Source: Prosopocoilus inquinatus (Eukaryota > Arthropoda > Insecta > Coleoptera > Lucanidae). From it: a stretch of DNA of 64,000 bases. Positions within the stretch are counted from its first letter, which is position 1. The number at the start of each line of letters is the position of its first letter. Position numbers and translations under genes: made by a program. Positions 10,653-23,168 of the stretch are shown piece by piece. The DNA lies in the NCBI GenBank assembly GCA_036172665.1, contig CM069877.1, positions 17,199,001 through 17,263,000 of the forward strand, written 5' to 3'. The notes under the pieces were generated by a model. That model was not told the DNA's origin and made no database searches. It saw nothing but the letters and a program-made list of their open reading frames with translations.

Positions 10653-11930
10653 AACGTAAAAATTGGGCGTTTAAGGTGCTTGTTGCCCTTTAACGACCTT
10701 GTCCTGCTCTATTTCTTAATTCCCGCTTTTCCTAAATCGACTAGAATTCTTGAAATTGTCAACTGCTGAGCATCGTTAGTTGTGGCTGCATATCTTTGGC
10801 TATGCCCATCTTGAATCTATACAATGGCTTTAACAGTTTGATCATGACTTAAATTTCAAGAATTGCGAACAGGTACTTCAATGTTCATATTTGAGAACAA
10901 TATAACTAAAATTTTCAGAATAATGGCTTGTTAAAATCATTTTACAATATGGCGAGTTTACCCTTACTACAAATTCTTCCAAAAAGAAAGTATATTTAAG
11001 AGATCTAGTTTAGTTAACCAAATTAATTAGTTTCTCAGAACTGTAAACTGTCACTGTTTATAAAAACAGAAACAAATTAAAAAAATATAAAAATGTGTAC
11101 CAAAAAAATACAAATGATGCGATAATTTTTTTTTGCGGAGTGTATTTTTAAAATATAGAATTTCTAATATTTTTGAAATCTAAGAAAATCACTAGAAACA
11201 GGTAATTTAATAAAGCTGGCAACACATTCAAACGTATGTATCATACGACGATTGCGCAGATTTGCGCGATTTAGAAGTTATAACTCCCGCTTTGCGTGCA
11301 AACTCTAAAAGTTAATAATTAGGCACTGGATCTTTAAGTGATAAGTGAGTCATGAATTTCAGCATCTCAAAATGGTTCATAATGTGTTTTCACTGTAAAA
11401 TGAAGCTTCAAATAATGTCAAAGAGTCAATAATTAAATTAAATAACAAACGGGCACATCTATTACCTACTACTTTATCGATTTACGTTGCACCACTCACT
11501 GCACTTTAGACAAGAAATTTAAAAAAATCACTCTGTAAAACTTATCAAATCAACTTTCTCTACAGAGTGAATATACCGTTTGTCCTAAAATTTATAGGAC
11601 ACAGCATTTAACACGGAGAAATAGAAATCGTTTCAAATTATCTGCCTGAATAAACTTATATGAATTCACAGAAAATAGTCATAAAGACCATAAAATATAA
11701 AACATTTTAGTACCAAACTTGTTCGATTTTAGCTGTTGTTTTATTTGTGAATTAACAAAAAAACTTTTAAATTTTTTCTTTCTTTTTTTCACATGCTTTA
11801 TTTAATTAAAAAATATCAGATGGTCCATTTATCGTTTCTAATCAGACTGTTAAGTATACAACATGAAAATTATTACCTTTTTTCTATATTTTTAAGTAAT
11901 TAATAGTTAAAGTATCACACATTTAATGGA
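10653..11930. other. AT-rich stretch, nothing recognised
   Basis: No gene or complete element was recognised. Homopolymer runs are common and open frames are short. Confidence 0.5.
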
Positions 11931-11934
11931 ATTT

Positions 11935-12350
11935 ACTCGGGAAGATAATATAAATCAATTTCAATTTCAAAAACGCCTTACAACAAAGTTAAAACAACAG
12001 AACAAAAAGTCATCGACAAACAAGAAGGTTTCACGGAAGTGAATTATAAAAGGAAAATAATTAGAGGGAAGAAAGAAAATACTACTTTAACAGCAGTTAA
12101 AAATAGAAAATGTGTTTTTATTTCGCAACTCGAAAAAAGAACAACTACGGAAAATGTAATCGATTTTTTTGTTAGAAAACGATATCAACATAATAGAGTG
12201 CGAGAAACTAGATATTTATCACAAAAATATAGCGGCATTTAAAATTGCAATAGAAACCAGTGAAGCTCATTTACTTACGATGAAAATCTGTGAACAGTAA
12301 ATACAATTATACGACCGTTTAAAAATTTTCGCAGAAGAGCCTCGGCAGAA
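11935..12350 (+). pseudogene. LINE ORF1 remnant
   Basis: The readable piece at 12039-12242 and its continuation in another frame resemble the RRM-like C-terminal region of insect LINE ORF1 proteins: FISQLEKRTTTENV, then a stretch on the pattern KLD.Y..NIAAFKIAIETSEA. The 5' part is missing. Confidence 0.55.
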
Positions 12351-12379
12351 ATAAACAATCCACCGATCATCCAAAAGTT

Positions 12380-15072
12380 TGAGGAACTGAACATTTTACA
12401 CCGAAATATTCAAAGCGTCCAATATAAAACAGAAGAAATTGAATTATTAATTGATAGTCTGAATATCGATATTCATATTTCGGCATTATCGGAACATTGG
12501 CTGAAAGCAGAGCAACAGGAATTTATCAAACTGGATAAATACCTATTAGTCTCCTGCTATTCTAGATCCAAACAAAATGGAGGTGGTTCTTGTATTTTTG
12601 TGGCTAAGGGACTTTCATTCGAATGTTGGCAGGATTTGCAAGTTAAAAGCTGTGAATCTGTATTAGAGTGTAGCGCAGCTAAATCTGCATAACTAAAAAT
12701 TCTTGTAATTAACATATATAGACCTCCAAAGGGAGATTTGAATGTTTTTTTCGCTATATTAGAAGATATATTGGAAACAGCATTTCGAATTTGCAAAAGA
12801 TACACTGTACTCTTATGTGGTGACTTCAATGTAAATTTCTTGAATACATTTAATATTTCAATGAAGAACTTATTGGATCTTACTATTGCCTTTAATTTGA
12901 AACCTACACTATTTACCCTGACAAGAATTACAAAAAATTCTGCTACTCTACTAGATAATGCTTTCGTAAACAATGATGAGATCCACAGCAAAGTTCTTTA
13001 TACAGCCTTATCAGGTCTTCTAGGGCAATTAGTAACTATAAAATATCGAACAAAACCGAAAGAAGAAATTGCAGAAGAAGCTAGGCGTATAAGTAACAGT
13101 AAACTGCAAAATATAGCGAATTATCTAAGTAAAATAGATTGGTCTTTTTGCACTAACATGACAAATGTAAATGACTGCTACAATTATTTATACAACGCTA
13201 TATTCACATCTTTTAATAACACCTGTCCCATAGAAAATATAAAATGGGACAAATCTACCCAAAAAAGCTGGCTGACAAAGAATTTGAAAGATAAATGTGA
13301 TAAAAAGAGAGATTTTTATTAAATAATTTGATTATCAACAATACAACATACAACAAATAACACAAAGAGACAACAGGAGTTTGTACTGGAGGATATCGAA
13401 AAAAAAAACGATACCATAAAAGATAACATGGATACCTTAAATTTAATAAACAATTATTTTTTAAATGCATGTGAAAATATAAATGCAGGAAGGCAGGTAA
13501 ATGTAGAACTGGTAAAAATCAACCATAATTCTTGCTTTTTTGCTCCAACCAACTACCAGGAAGTAGCTCGAACTATAATGGATCTTAAGAAAACTTCTTC
13601 TGCGGGATACGATGACATACCTGTTGTGCTCCTGAAAAAAAAATGTTACCTTTATAGCAGAACCCTTGGCATATATAATAAATATGTCGTTGGAAATGGG
13701 TATTTTCCCAGATAAGCTTAAATAATCAGTTATAAAACCGATTTACAAGAAAGGAGACAGGACAAAAATTACAAATTATAGACCGATAGCGCTTCTCTCA
13801 AATATCTCAAAAGCATTTGATAAGATTATACACACCAGAATGAATCATTTCTTGACTGCCAATAAAATTATGTGTCATCATCAAAGTGGCTACCAAAAAG
13901 GTCGTTCCACCGCTACAACAATTTATCAAATTGTTTCCGAAATACTTGAACCAATTAATGCTGAAGATACTGCTGTGGGAATGTGTATGGACCTGTCCAA
14001 AGCCTTTGATAGTGTGGATCATCACGTTTTGCTGCAGAAACTGGAAACAATGGGATTCAGAAGTACGACATTACAAGTAATTAAATCTTACCTACATGAG
14101 AGAAAACAGTGTGTTGTGGCGAGAACTGAAGGAAAAAAAATTATTCTCCTCTTGGGAATATGTAACAAAGGGAGTTCCACAGGGATCCATTTTAGGTCCA
14201 TTCTTGACATTCCTAAATGACCTGCCAATAGTTCAAAGTAGTTTTACTGCTCTCTTCGCCGACGACACGTCAGTTGTTATTAAAGCTCCCAATATGGAAT
14301 TATTTGAAAAAAGTATTTGTAACTCTCTCAGTGCTCTAGAAGAATGGTTTAGTGCTAATAACTTAAAATTAAATTTAGAAAAAACAAATATATTAAGGTT
14401 TTCGCCAACTAAAATTGATAATATAAGATAGTATAAGAAGAAGTTCTCTTCCTTGGATTAAAGCTGGATTCATGTCTCAACTGGAAACCCCATGTAGATT
14501 ATCTAGCTGCTAAGCTTGGACCACTAAGTTATGCTCTTCGAAAGCTTGCTACTTCAGTCAATCAAGAAGCTGCTCTTTATGCTTATTATGCTTATGTCGA
14601 TTCAAGAATGAAGTATGGAATAATATTCTGGGGAAATTCGACCGACAAAGACAGGATCTTTAAGCTGCAAAAACGTTGCATCAGAAGCATTTTTAACTTA
14701 AATGTGAGAGAATCATGTCAATTTTTTTTCAAAACTAAAAAGATACATACCTTGTGTGGACTTTACATCCTCGAATGCGCTCTTTTCGTGAAAAAAAAAC
14801 ATTACAAACAATTTCAAGAAAAATACATATTAGATCATAATCACCATACACGCGGAAAAACAAACTGTTATCTTAATACACCTCAAACTAACTTGTCAAA
14901 GGTTCAGAGAAACGTCGTATTTCAATTGATAAAAATGTACAATGTTATTCCCTCAAAAATTAGAGATTTAACTTATCAACAATTCAAAGCTGTGCTACAA
15001 CGACATCTTCATAAAAGCGTTTTTTATTCTTACGATCATTTTTTTAAAACCAGCATTGTCTGTGATATTTAA
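12380..15072 (+). pseudogene. LINE ORF2 pseudogene (endonuclease and reverse transcriptase)
   Basis: The endonuclease part has ALSEHWL, INIYRPPKG and the CGDFNVNFL motif; the readable block is 12738-13322. The reverse transcriptase then reads across 13428-13715, 13840-14220 and 14096-14431, with HQSGYQKGRSTATT, DLSKAFDSVDH, GVPQGSILGP and the catalytic FADDTSV. The C-terminal block at 14608-15072 has KYGIIFWGNS and a Cys/His-containing tail. At least four frame changes and several stops interrupt the frame, so no full-length product is possible. Confidence 0.9.
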
Positions 15073-15190
15073 ATGTAATTTGTACACGTGTACTTTTATT
15101 TGTTATCAATATGTTTTTTACAACTTTATTAAATTGACATGTTCTACATTGAGGTATTTATGGAGCGAAATATTATTATTATTATTATTT

Positions 15191-16463
15191 CTGTTTTCCC
15201 ATGTTAATCTCTATGTCCTACTGTCAGACGAACATACGGTAGAATTGTTTCGTGTAAATTTTATTCATAGTGTAAAATGTTTCTGATCAGTCACACTAGA
15301 ATTTTTACTCTAAATTTTTTACCAGGTACTCTATACTCTACAGTATGTTTACACGGGAAAAATGTCTTACAGTGTATCATCACGCAAGCGTTGAGAATAG
15401 TAAAATGGCGACCCGACCGTGCTCACATACTTTCGGAGGATGTCAGGCCGAAAATAAATTGACCTTTCCGAACCTGAGTGCTCCACCTATTCAAATGGAG
15501 CATTCGAGCGAATATTTCGTCTCTATCGCATCGCCCGCGCATTTTTTAAAGGACCCCCGAGGGCCGCATTCTTTCTCCGTTCCGACGCGTCGCATGCATT
15601 TTGTTTATTCGACGAGTGCAGAGTGGAGCGACGGCGGGCGGTGCGACGCGTACCGCTAATTAATTACACTGAGCAACAAAATTTAATTTTTAGAATGCTT
15701 CTGAAATGAAAATGATAAAAAGTAATGTATTAAACACAAAAATATATACAGAGAGAAATGGCAAAGTAATTTTCTTTTACAATTATACAAAAAAGTGAAT
15801 AGTAAAAAGTAATACAATTGTAGTCAGAAATTAGACAGGAACAAATTGTAGCAAATATTTTGTAATAAATATTACTACACAGCAAGAAATATGAGTCGTG
15901 TAAAAGGTGTAGAGTACCTAGTAAAAATTTTAGATGAAATTTCTAGAGTACGGCAAACACTATTTTTTACACTATTACAAAATGTAAAAATTGCTTTCTC
16001 TAATTTCTCTCTGCCTACAAAGTTACTCTAATTGCCGTAGAAAAAATAATCTATTTACAAAATTACTCTAAATATTCACTACAAAGTATTAAATTTTTAT
16101 AAATCTGTATGAAAGATTTACGCAAGAAAGATAACCAATTTATCTATTAGTTCTCTAACAGAGTGAATTTACCTCTAAAAAGATGCCTTGGGAGGATGAT
16201 GGGGGTATGCCGGGGATGCGTCATGATACAAGTTGTTATACGCAGTTGTGGTTGCACAATTAATGCAGGATCGTGGGGTGACAATAAAGTTGTAATTTCC
16301 CAGGTAAGTGATTGATATTCTTAAAATATAGTGTGTAATATGATAATCTGAATCTGCATAATAGAACTGATCTGAATTATTCGTTGTTGTACCTATTTCC
16401 GTTAATCTGATACTTTGTAATTAATTACCAATAAAACAGAATTACGATCTAATACCTAGTTTA
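15191..16463. other. Spacer with a GC-richer block and an inverted repeat arm
   Basis: 15390-15660 is clearly more GC-rich than its surroundings and holds an open frame (15345-15659, 104 residues) I do not recognise. About 15770-15900 is matched in inverted orientation by about 19080-19215, sharing GACAGGAACAAATTGTAGC. Nothing else was recognised. Confidence 0.5.
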
Positions 16464-17280
16464 TACAGGGTGTTAATAAAAAACTGCACAAGGTTTGACA
16501 GGTGATAGTAGAGATCAAAACATGAAAAAAATGCTAATAAAACGCATGTCCAATACTCAATACAGGGCTCTTCCAGAATTTTTATTTTTACATAAAATTC
16601 GGGATCGACAAATTAAATAAGAAGCTGAATTTTTCGCACGGGCCACCGTGGTAATTACTTGGTAATTTTGGTTTCTATGACAACAAAAAAATTTGTTTTG
16701 TTTTTTTAATTTTCAACGCTATAAATCGTATATTTTTCTTCTAATGCGGTCACGTAATTCAAGAAAGCTATTCCTTTGATTACACTTTGGTTTTTAACAT
16801 TTTTATAGCCTTTGAAATTTTCATTAGGTCGTAACTTATTTTTTCCACGTGGAACTTCCTACAACCTAATGAAAAAGATTTCAAAGGCTGTAAAAAATGT
16901 TATAAACCAAAGTGCTATCAAAGGAATGGCTTTCTTGAATTACCTGATCGCATTAGAACGAAAATACATGATTTATAGCGTTGAAAATAAAAAAAAAACA
17001 AAAAAAATTTTTGTTGTTATGATCTATTTAAAGTATGAAAGTTGATGTCACGGTGAAACCGGAAGTCGTACGGTGGCCCGTGCTACGTCGAAAAATTCAG
17101 TTTCTTATTTAATTCATCGATCCTGAATTTTATGTAAAAAATAAAAATTCTAGACGAGTGAACACATAGCGTGAACACTCTGTATTGAGAATTGGATATG
17201 GGTTTATTAGAATTTTTCTCTTGTTTTGATGTCTACTGTCATCTGGCAAACGTTTTACAGTTTTTTATTAACACCCTGTA
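16464..17280. mobile_element. Foldback element, almost entirely palindromic, TA target duplication
   Basis: 817 bp. The ends TACAGGGTGTTAATAAAAAA are inverted copies of each other, and the complementarity continues inward almost to the centre near 16845, so each arm is about 380-420 bp. It is flanked by TA at 16462-16463 and 17281-17282. TA duplications and an ACAGGGTGT start suit a Tc1/mariner-type MITE. A 77-residue frame inside (16812-17045) follows from the palindrome and is not a gene. Confidence 0.85.
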
Positions 17281-17448
17281 TAACCAGTAAAAATTAAATA
17301 ATTAAGAATTAAGAGATATCTTTTGCATGTATGTTCTTAGTTACCTACCGATTCTAAACGTGTACATGTAAATGCTATCTTTTTATTCTTAATTGTAAAT
17401 CATTAGTTAATTTTTAGGTATTAATTTCATTATAACTTGTTTGTAACA

Positions 17449-18562
17449 ATGGAAAATATTATAGTAAAAAAAGGGGGAGACAATATATTTCAATATTATA
17501 CAGAAAAAAAGCTTTTATCAAATGCACTACGCATGAAATTAGTACAAATTACATGTGGACTATTAGTTCAAGAATACGGAAGTACAAAAATCCCGGAGGT
17601 AGCGAAACGTAATTTGGCTAATGCAATCATTACGTTATTTCCGAATTTAAAGGATCCTTTCGGAAAATACGGATATGTAATATTGCACAAATTTCCATTT
17701 CAATTAATTTTATCACACTTGTTATTTTTGTAGGAAGCTTTTTATACCAACAATAACGGTGGAGAGGGTTATATAGCGTGGCGACTTCGTACTATAGCTA
17801 GAAATTTAATTAAAAGTGGTGCTCTAAAACGAAAGAGACAATTGAGTACTCAAGAATTAGACGAACATCCTGTCAAACGTAATAACGTAACTAAAACGCT
17901 GGAAATTGAACAATCAATAGAATTCTTGAAAAATACCAATGATAACGAAGCAATTAAAGCAAAAATGAGGGAAACTTATGAATATAGAAAATCTCTTGGT
18001 ACTAAAATATTCACCGAATTTCCTCGTTTCTTCAATTCCACTCAATTAGTAAGTTTAAACACTTTCTGAAAAATTGTTTACGTCTTTATTGTATGTACTT
18101 GGTGCTTTCTTAGTACCAGAAGTCTAGATCCATTATGTTTTTTATGTTGAAGTTTTAAGTTTCAAAGCTCTCAAACACTTATTTTAGTTTAATGGTACTT
18201 GACTTCTTTGAAAAATTTGTACAGGTATAAACATGTATGTTACAGATAGAATTGGACTACCTTCAAGAACACGCCCAAGTTGACTTTGAAACTAAATTTG
18301 GTGCCGATGTGGACAAAATTTTAAATATATATAAGGAGACTGTAAAAAATCCAAACATAACATTAATTGGAGAACCAGGTATTATTTTTAAATAACATTT
18401 TCATTGTTAATTTCTTAGAAATTGTATTGTAAATCGTATGTGATTGCAGTGTATTTTTCGAGCAACCCCTGTACAGCTGGTTTTCTCGTCAGTAGAAACA
18501 TAGCTCGACAGTTCCACTGCAAACCAAAACGATTTGTCCGATTATATTCGCAAATACGATGA
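17449..18562 (+). CDS. Candidate multi-exon host gene, function unknown
   Basis: Spliced reading: exon 1 17449-17676, exon 2 17734-18048, exon 3 18246-18378, and a possible exon 4 18450-18562 ending in TGA; 262 residues in total. Exons 1-3 join in phase 0 across a 57-nt and a 197-nt intron with GT donors (GTAATA, GTAAGT) and AG acceptors. The ATG at 17449 has an in-frame stop upstream. The protein is basic and apparently soluble, without signal or membrane segments. The block LFPNLKDPFGKYGYEAFY followed by GYIAWRLRTIARN resembles a motif in uncharacterised metazoan proteins (recall), which supports the splice at 17676/17734. Exon 4 is the weakest part: 37 open codons after a good acceptor could be chance, and real later exons may be missing. 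Repeats flank it on both sides, so it may be a remnant. Confidence 0.55.
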
Positions 18563-19205
18563 AAAGTTAATATTTTCGTTCACTTAGTATCTTTCTCATT
18601 TTTAGAATGGTCTTATATTTAATATTAAATAAACAGTTTTTCTTTTAAGCAGGTATTTTATTTCCTATCTAACTAGATACATAATTTTCTGAAACATTAT
18701 AATGTTTTTACTTTAAATAGAGGATATTTTATTCTCTGGTATATCTATACTAAATACTAGACAAATTTTACCCGGTTATTATAAGAAATTCACTCTTAAC
18801 TAAATAAAATTTATACTCTAAAAGAGAGGATTCTATGCCAATATAGAGCATGTATACTAAATACGAGAAAAAAATTACTAGGATATTATAATAAATTCAC
18901 TCTTTACTGTAAAAAACTTTAATATTTTAAATGTAATATTTACACTAAACAAGAGCTGAAATTGTACAATGCGGTTATTAAAAAGAACTCTACGATTTCA
19001 TAAATTGGACGGATTAAATATTTAACTGTAAACTGATTGGACTTAAACACACCGGTTTTAGTGTTTAAATTTTTCACTAATTTTTTACTGTGTATAAGAA
19101 TAGCATTTTGTTCCACAATTGTGCGAATATTTGCTACAATTTGTTCCTGTCTTCATTCAGCTTATAATTGTTACTATTTACTACTAATTTTTCTCTATGT
19201 AAGTA
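18563..19205. repeat. AT-rich degenerate repeats
   Basis: Two loose copies of a unit of about 97 bp (around 18757 and 18852) share ACTAAATAC and AATTCACTCTT. The right part (about 19080-19215) is an inverted match of about 15770-15900. Confidence 0.5.
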
Positions 19206-19785
19206 TACAGGCTGTCTGACTTAAGGCAGATTTTTTCATACCTCTCTAGTTATTAATTTTACAAAAAAATGTTTCAAATGAAAGTTTCACTATACCATAC
19301 GGAGCATATTCTAAAATTAGTTTGACGTATACAGAGTGTTCCGTTTCGCGTGGACGTTAGGTAACGGTAACGTTATTTTAAATGGAACACCCTATATGTT
19401 CTTACATTTTAGGGTTATTCAACTTTTTAAAAAAGATCGCTCTTGCAGTATCTTAAATAAATGCAAATATCTTCCGAACAAAAGGCGTTAGAGATTTGTG
19501 GTTCCTTGAAAAAGTTTCCTCTTAAAACGCTCTTTCAATTACACTGCCAAGAAAAAATCCCAACAACATAAGTTCTCACAAAAAAAATAGTAAACTTGAG
19601 AATTGTCAAACTAAGATAACTGTTTTTTTTTTAATGGAATGCTATATAACTTTTGCCGTTATTAGATGCGCCAATAATTTCTCTTTTCAATGATATCGGG
19701 TTGTCGATATCTGCCGTTAATAATTTTTTCAGTTTTTAGTTTCTTCTTTACGATTTTTAAAAATACGCGTAATATTGAGACATTT
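19206..19785 (+). mobile_element. MITE family B, right-truncated copy
   Basis: It starts TACAGGCTGTCTGACTTAAG and follows the 20571-21292 copy collinearly up to AATATTGAGACAT, where it stops, so its right terminal repeat is lost. It contains a TACAGAGTGTTCCGTTT block and AAATGGAACACCCTATAT. Confidence 0.75.
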
Positions 19786-20570
19786 TTAAATGTTGCCTTA
19801 ATTCAGATACATTTCTGAAAGATAATTTACATTCGAGACATTTATGATTGTACAGAGTGTTGAAAAATTCGTTTGCCAAATTTCTAGAGCAAGTAAAGGA
19901 GGCCAAAAATAAGACTTTTTTGTTATACAGAGTGTATCTAAATTCCGTGGACATGTCTTAGCCACAGAATTGTTCTGCTAGATCCATTAAAAAGTTCATA
20001 CTTTTATGTTAGATACATGAGAGAAAAGCAACTGTCTACATTGCCTACAATGTACGCAATTTATGTAAATTACGTTCAGTTTTATACACGCACATTACTG
20101 CCTCGTGTACTTATTTTAACATTAATTTTTTTTTTCATCGATTTATGACGCGTTAAAGTAAATATACAGGACCTACAAATTTCATGCGCGCACCTGCCAA
20201 AAATTCAATGAAAGCAGAGAGATCGGATTTCGGAGACTTCACGTTCATTCAAAATAACCGCCTGCGTCAATGCCGCAGTAAATACGCGAGAAATTCGCGG
20301 GAAAATAAATAGAGAGCGCCGTTAAGACGTTGAAATAATTAAAGATATTTTAAATATCACCGTGTCGATGTAAACAGTAGTAACGTTGTAATGCCTTGCG
20401 TGCAAATATTTATTAATAATCGGAGCGGTTTAAGAGCTCGATTTAGGATCACATCTACAATAAAATTATCGTAATTTGATTTGAAGACTTTTTTCTTTGA
20501 TTCGGAATTTTATTTAAAAGAAAAAACCGTACTCAGCTATACAAATAAGCACTATACAAATACGACATTA
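19786..20570. other. Spacer with a GC-richer segment
   Basis: 19786-20160 is AT-rich. 20180-20340 is GC-richer, with repeated GCGAGAAATTCGCGG-like runs that could form a short hairpin. No gene was recognised. Confidence 0.45.
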
Positions 20571-21292
20571 TACAGGCTGTCCCACTTAAGATGGTTTCTT
20601 TCATACCTCTCTAGTTACTAATTTTACGAAAAAAATGTTTCAAATAAAAGTTTTACAGGATCATGTCGAGCATATTTTAAAATTAGTTTGACGTGTATAG
20701 AGTGTTCCGTTTAGCCTTGTCGTTAGGTCACTTCGTTGTTTTAAATGGAACATCCTAAATATTTTTACATTTTCGGGTTCTAGATTGAATGTTAATGTGA
20801 TTTTGTGTATACAAAGGGTCTAATCTAAACAGTTTTCGCGTTATTCAACTTAAAAAAAAATTATCGCTCTTGCAGTACCTCAAACAAATGCAAATATCTT
20901 CCGAACAAATGACGTTAGGGACTTGTGGTTTTCTGCAAAAATTTTGTCTTGAAACGCTTTTTCAGTTACACTGTCATTAAATTTTTTTTAGCAATTTAAG
21001 TTCTTAAAAAAATTAATTAACTTGAGAATATTCAAACTATGATAACTATTTTTTTAATGAAATGCCATATAACTTTTATCATTATTAGATGCGCTATTTA
21101 TTTCTCTTTTCAATGATATATAGTTGTGGATATCTGTCGTTAAAAGTTTTTTATTACGATTTTTAAAAATACGCGAAATATTGAGACCTTATGCTCCACA
21201 TGATCCTGTCAAACTTTCATTTGAAACATTTTTTCGTAAAATTAGTAATTAGAGAGGTATGAAAGAATCCGCCTTAAGTGGGACAACCTGAA
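20571..21292 (+). mobile_element. MITE family B, complete copy
   Basis: About 720 bp. The left end CAGGCTGTCCCACTTAAG and the right end, inverted, CAGGTTGTCCCACTTAAG start inverted repeats of about 110 bp, including CATACCTCTCTAGTTA. There is no clear target duplication. Confidence 0.8.
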
Positions 21293-21636
21293 GTATTTGA
21301 TTGCGCGAAAATCCTAGCTCCAATTCATGTATCCCACGATGGATGTAACACCAATCGCTTTCCAGTTCATAATTCAATTTCCTTCCTTTTAAGGTCAGAA
21401 AATAATACTTTCTAAAAGAAAAGTTTTCCATTTCTTTTCTTCGCAATATTAGTAACAACAGTCAATGATACACGAAGCTTTTTTATAACTTGATGGATTC
21501 ATTCTTACCGTCGAATAGTAGGAATACTACGAACTCGCTCAATTCGATTAAAATAGCTTTCTCTTTTACTGTTTAAATCTGAATAAATAGCTTTCCTTTT
21601 TAGTGCTGCAAATAAACCCATCACATTTCGATTTTA
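21293..21636. other. Spacer, nothing recognised
   Basis: AT-rich. A 69-residue minus frame (21249-21458) overlaps the MITE end and is not called. Confidence 0.5.
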
Positions 21637-22663
21637 GTGTAGTCTCTTTAACGTGAACGTCCTGTAACATGAACACCCCTAAACGTGAACACATGGTTTG
21701 GGTACTCTGCATGTTCTAAAACGGGAACGATATTGATATTTAATACTCTAAAACGTGAACACTGATATAAATGCATTTAGACACTGTTAAGTTTCGACCG
21801 CACAAACTTCGTAGTTATTGCACATAGTTTTAGATCTAATCTGTGGTTTTAATTGTTTCTACATTATGACGTCTAAGAAGCCGAATAAGTTCACATTAGA
21901 GAAAAAGTTCAGCAAAAATTGGTTCTACAGTTGATTTGACTTTTGCTGGACCAGGAAAGCGGAAATCGCTTAGAGATTCAGAATTCACTAAGATGGAAAA
22001 GGCATTGTACAGGGTGTCCCAAACGTCTGGAAAAGTCCAAGAATGCCTCTGAATGTCTGAATTGAAATTAATCTCCGCCTACAATAATTTTATATCCGTA
22101 GATACGTATTACGGCAGCTAAGCTGAGAGGAAATTAATTTCAATTATTTCTTAAACCACAGTCTCCTTTACTATTTTAGTTTAAGAAAATGTCTTAACAA
22201 GAGTTATATATTTTCAAATACATAGGTTTTTCATTTATTCAATTACAAACCTAACTTATTGTTTTTTAATAGAACACTATATTTTATTAGACTTTCGGTT
22301 AGCCCTTGCAAAGACGATAAAATTCATATAATATTATACTTACTTATTTTTAGTATTTACCGAGTTATTGTTCATTTTTTCATTTTATGCAAGAAATGGG
22401 TCATGTTTGATCGTCTGCCAAATTGTCAATTTTAATGTTACAACAATCAACCTTATAACAAAATATTTCTAAATCTTTCTACTTTTACAATATTCAACAT
22501 TTTTCAAAATCTAGCCACTGTCAACAAAACTAAGATTCAGTTCGTAAATTGTAAAATTAATCATTTTGTTATGATACAAATATGTAATTAGCCTCCAAAA
22601 CGTGAACTTTTCAAAAACGTGAACACCCCTGTTCTTAATTAGTTCACGTTATCGCGACTACAC
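21637..22663 (+). mobile_element. Decayed Tigger/pogo-like DNA transposon
   Basis: 1027 bp with TA on both sides (21635-21636, 22664-22665). The ends are GTGTAGTCTCTTTAACGTG and, inverted, GTGTAGTCGCGATAACGTG. AACGTGAAC recurs as a subterminal motif at both ends (at least six times). Inside, an ATG at 21866 starts a short peptide with KKPNKFTLEKK, and another frame just after reads KRKSLRDSEFTKMEKAL, both typical of the CENP-B-type DNA-binding start of Tigger transposases. Coding sequence is lost near 22010, where a TACAGGGTGTCCC motif begins, probably another insertion. Confidence 0.78.
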
Positions 22664-22703
22664 TATATTCGATTTCATTTCATTTCGAACTTTAAAATGA
22701 TTT

Positions 22704-23168
22704 AATGGTTTAATAAAAAAATGTTTTTGTTAAGAATATAAAGGTATTGGCGAATCTAACTAAGCGACACGACTTCTAACGAAAATATTTGAACTACATA
22801 TTGACGCAGAAAGTGGGAATTCTTGTGTTGCTATGAAGTACATGGTTTCTGTTCAGTAATTTGTATTTGAAATAATTCACAATTAATTTTTAAGAATATT
22901 GTAACAAAAATATAGAAGGAATTAGGAGTATTAAAATTGAGGGAATCATCACGGAATCTCTCAAAAAAAATCTTAGTCTTTCCTACTAAAAATAACGTTA
23001 TTAACAACATATAAAATAGCGACATCTTACTATCGCTTTTTGACCTAACATTAACGGTTTAATAAAAAAAATGTTTTTGTTAAGAATATAAAGGTATTGG
23101 CGAATCTAACTAAGCAACACGACTTCTAACGAAAATATTTGAACTACATATTGACGCAGAAAATGGGT
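22704..23168 (+). repeat. Direct duplication of about 115 bp
   Basis: 22704-22818 and 23055-23168 are nearly identical (GGTTTAATAAAAAAATG through TATTGACGCAGAAA). The segment between includes TTTTTGACCTAACATTA, which recurs at about 52300 and, inverted, at about 32485. Confidence 0.85.

Larger units (their letters stand above)
11930..15190 (+). mobile_element. Decayed LINE (Jockey/CR1-like), 5'-truncated
   Basis: A plus-strand non-LTR retrotransposon. The order is the end of ORF1 (about 11935-12350), an apurinic-type endonuclease (about 12380-13060), reverse transcriptase (13430-14430) and a C-terminal region (14460-15072). It ends with a short ATT repeat at about 15170-15188, which suits a LINE 3' tail. 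Many stops and frame shifts mark it as old. Clade assignment is by general look only. Confidence 0.88.

Noticed and set aside
16812..17045. 77-residue open frame
   Set aside because: It lies in the centre of a palindromic foldback; chance.
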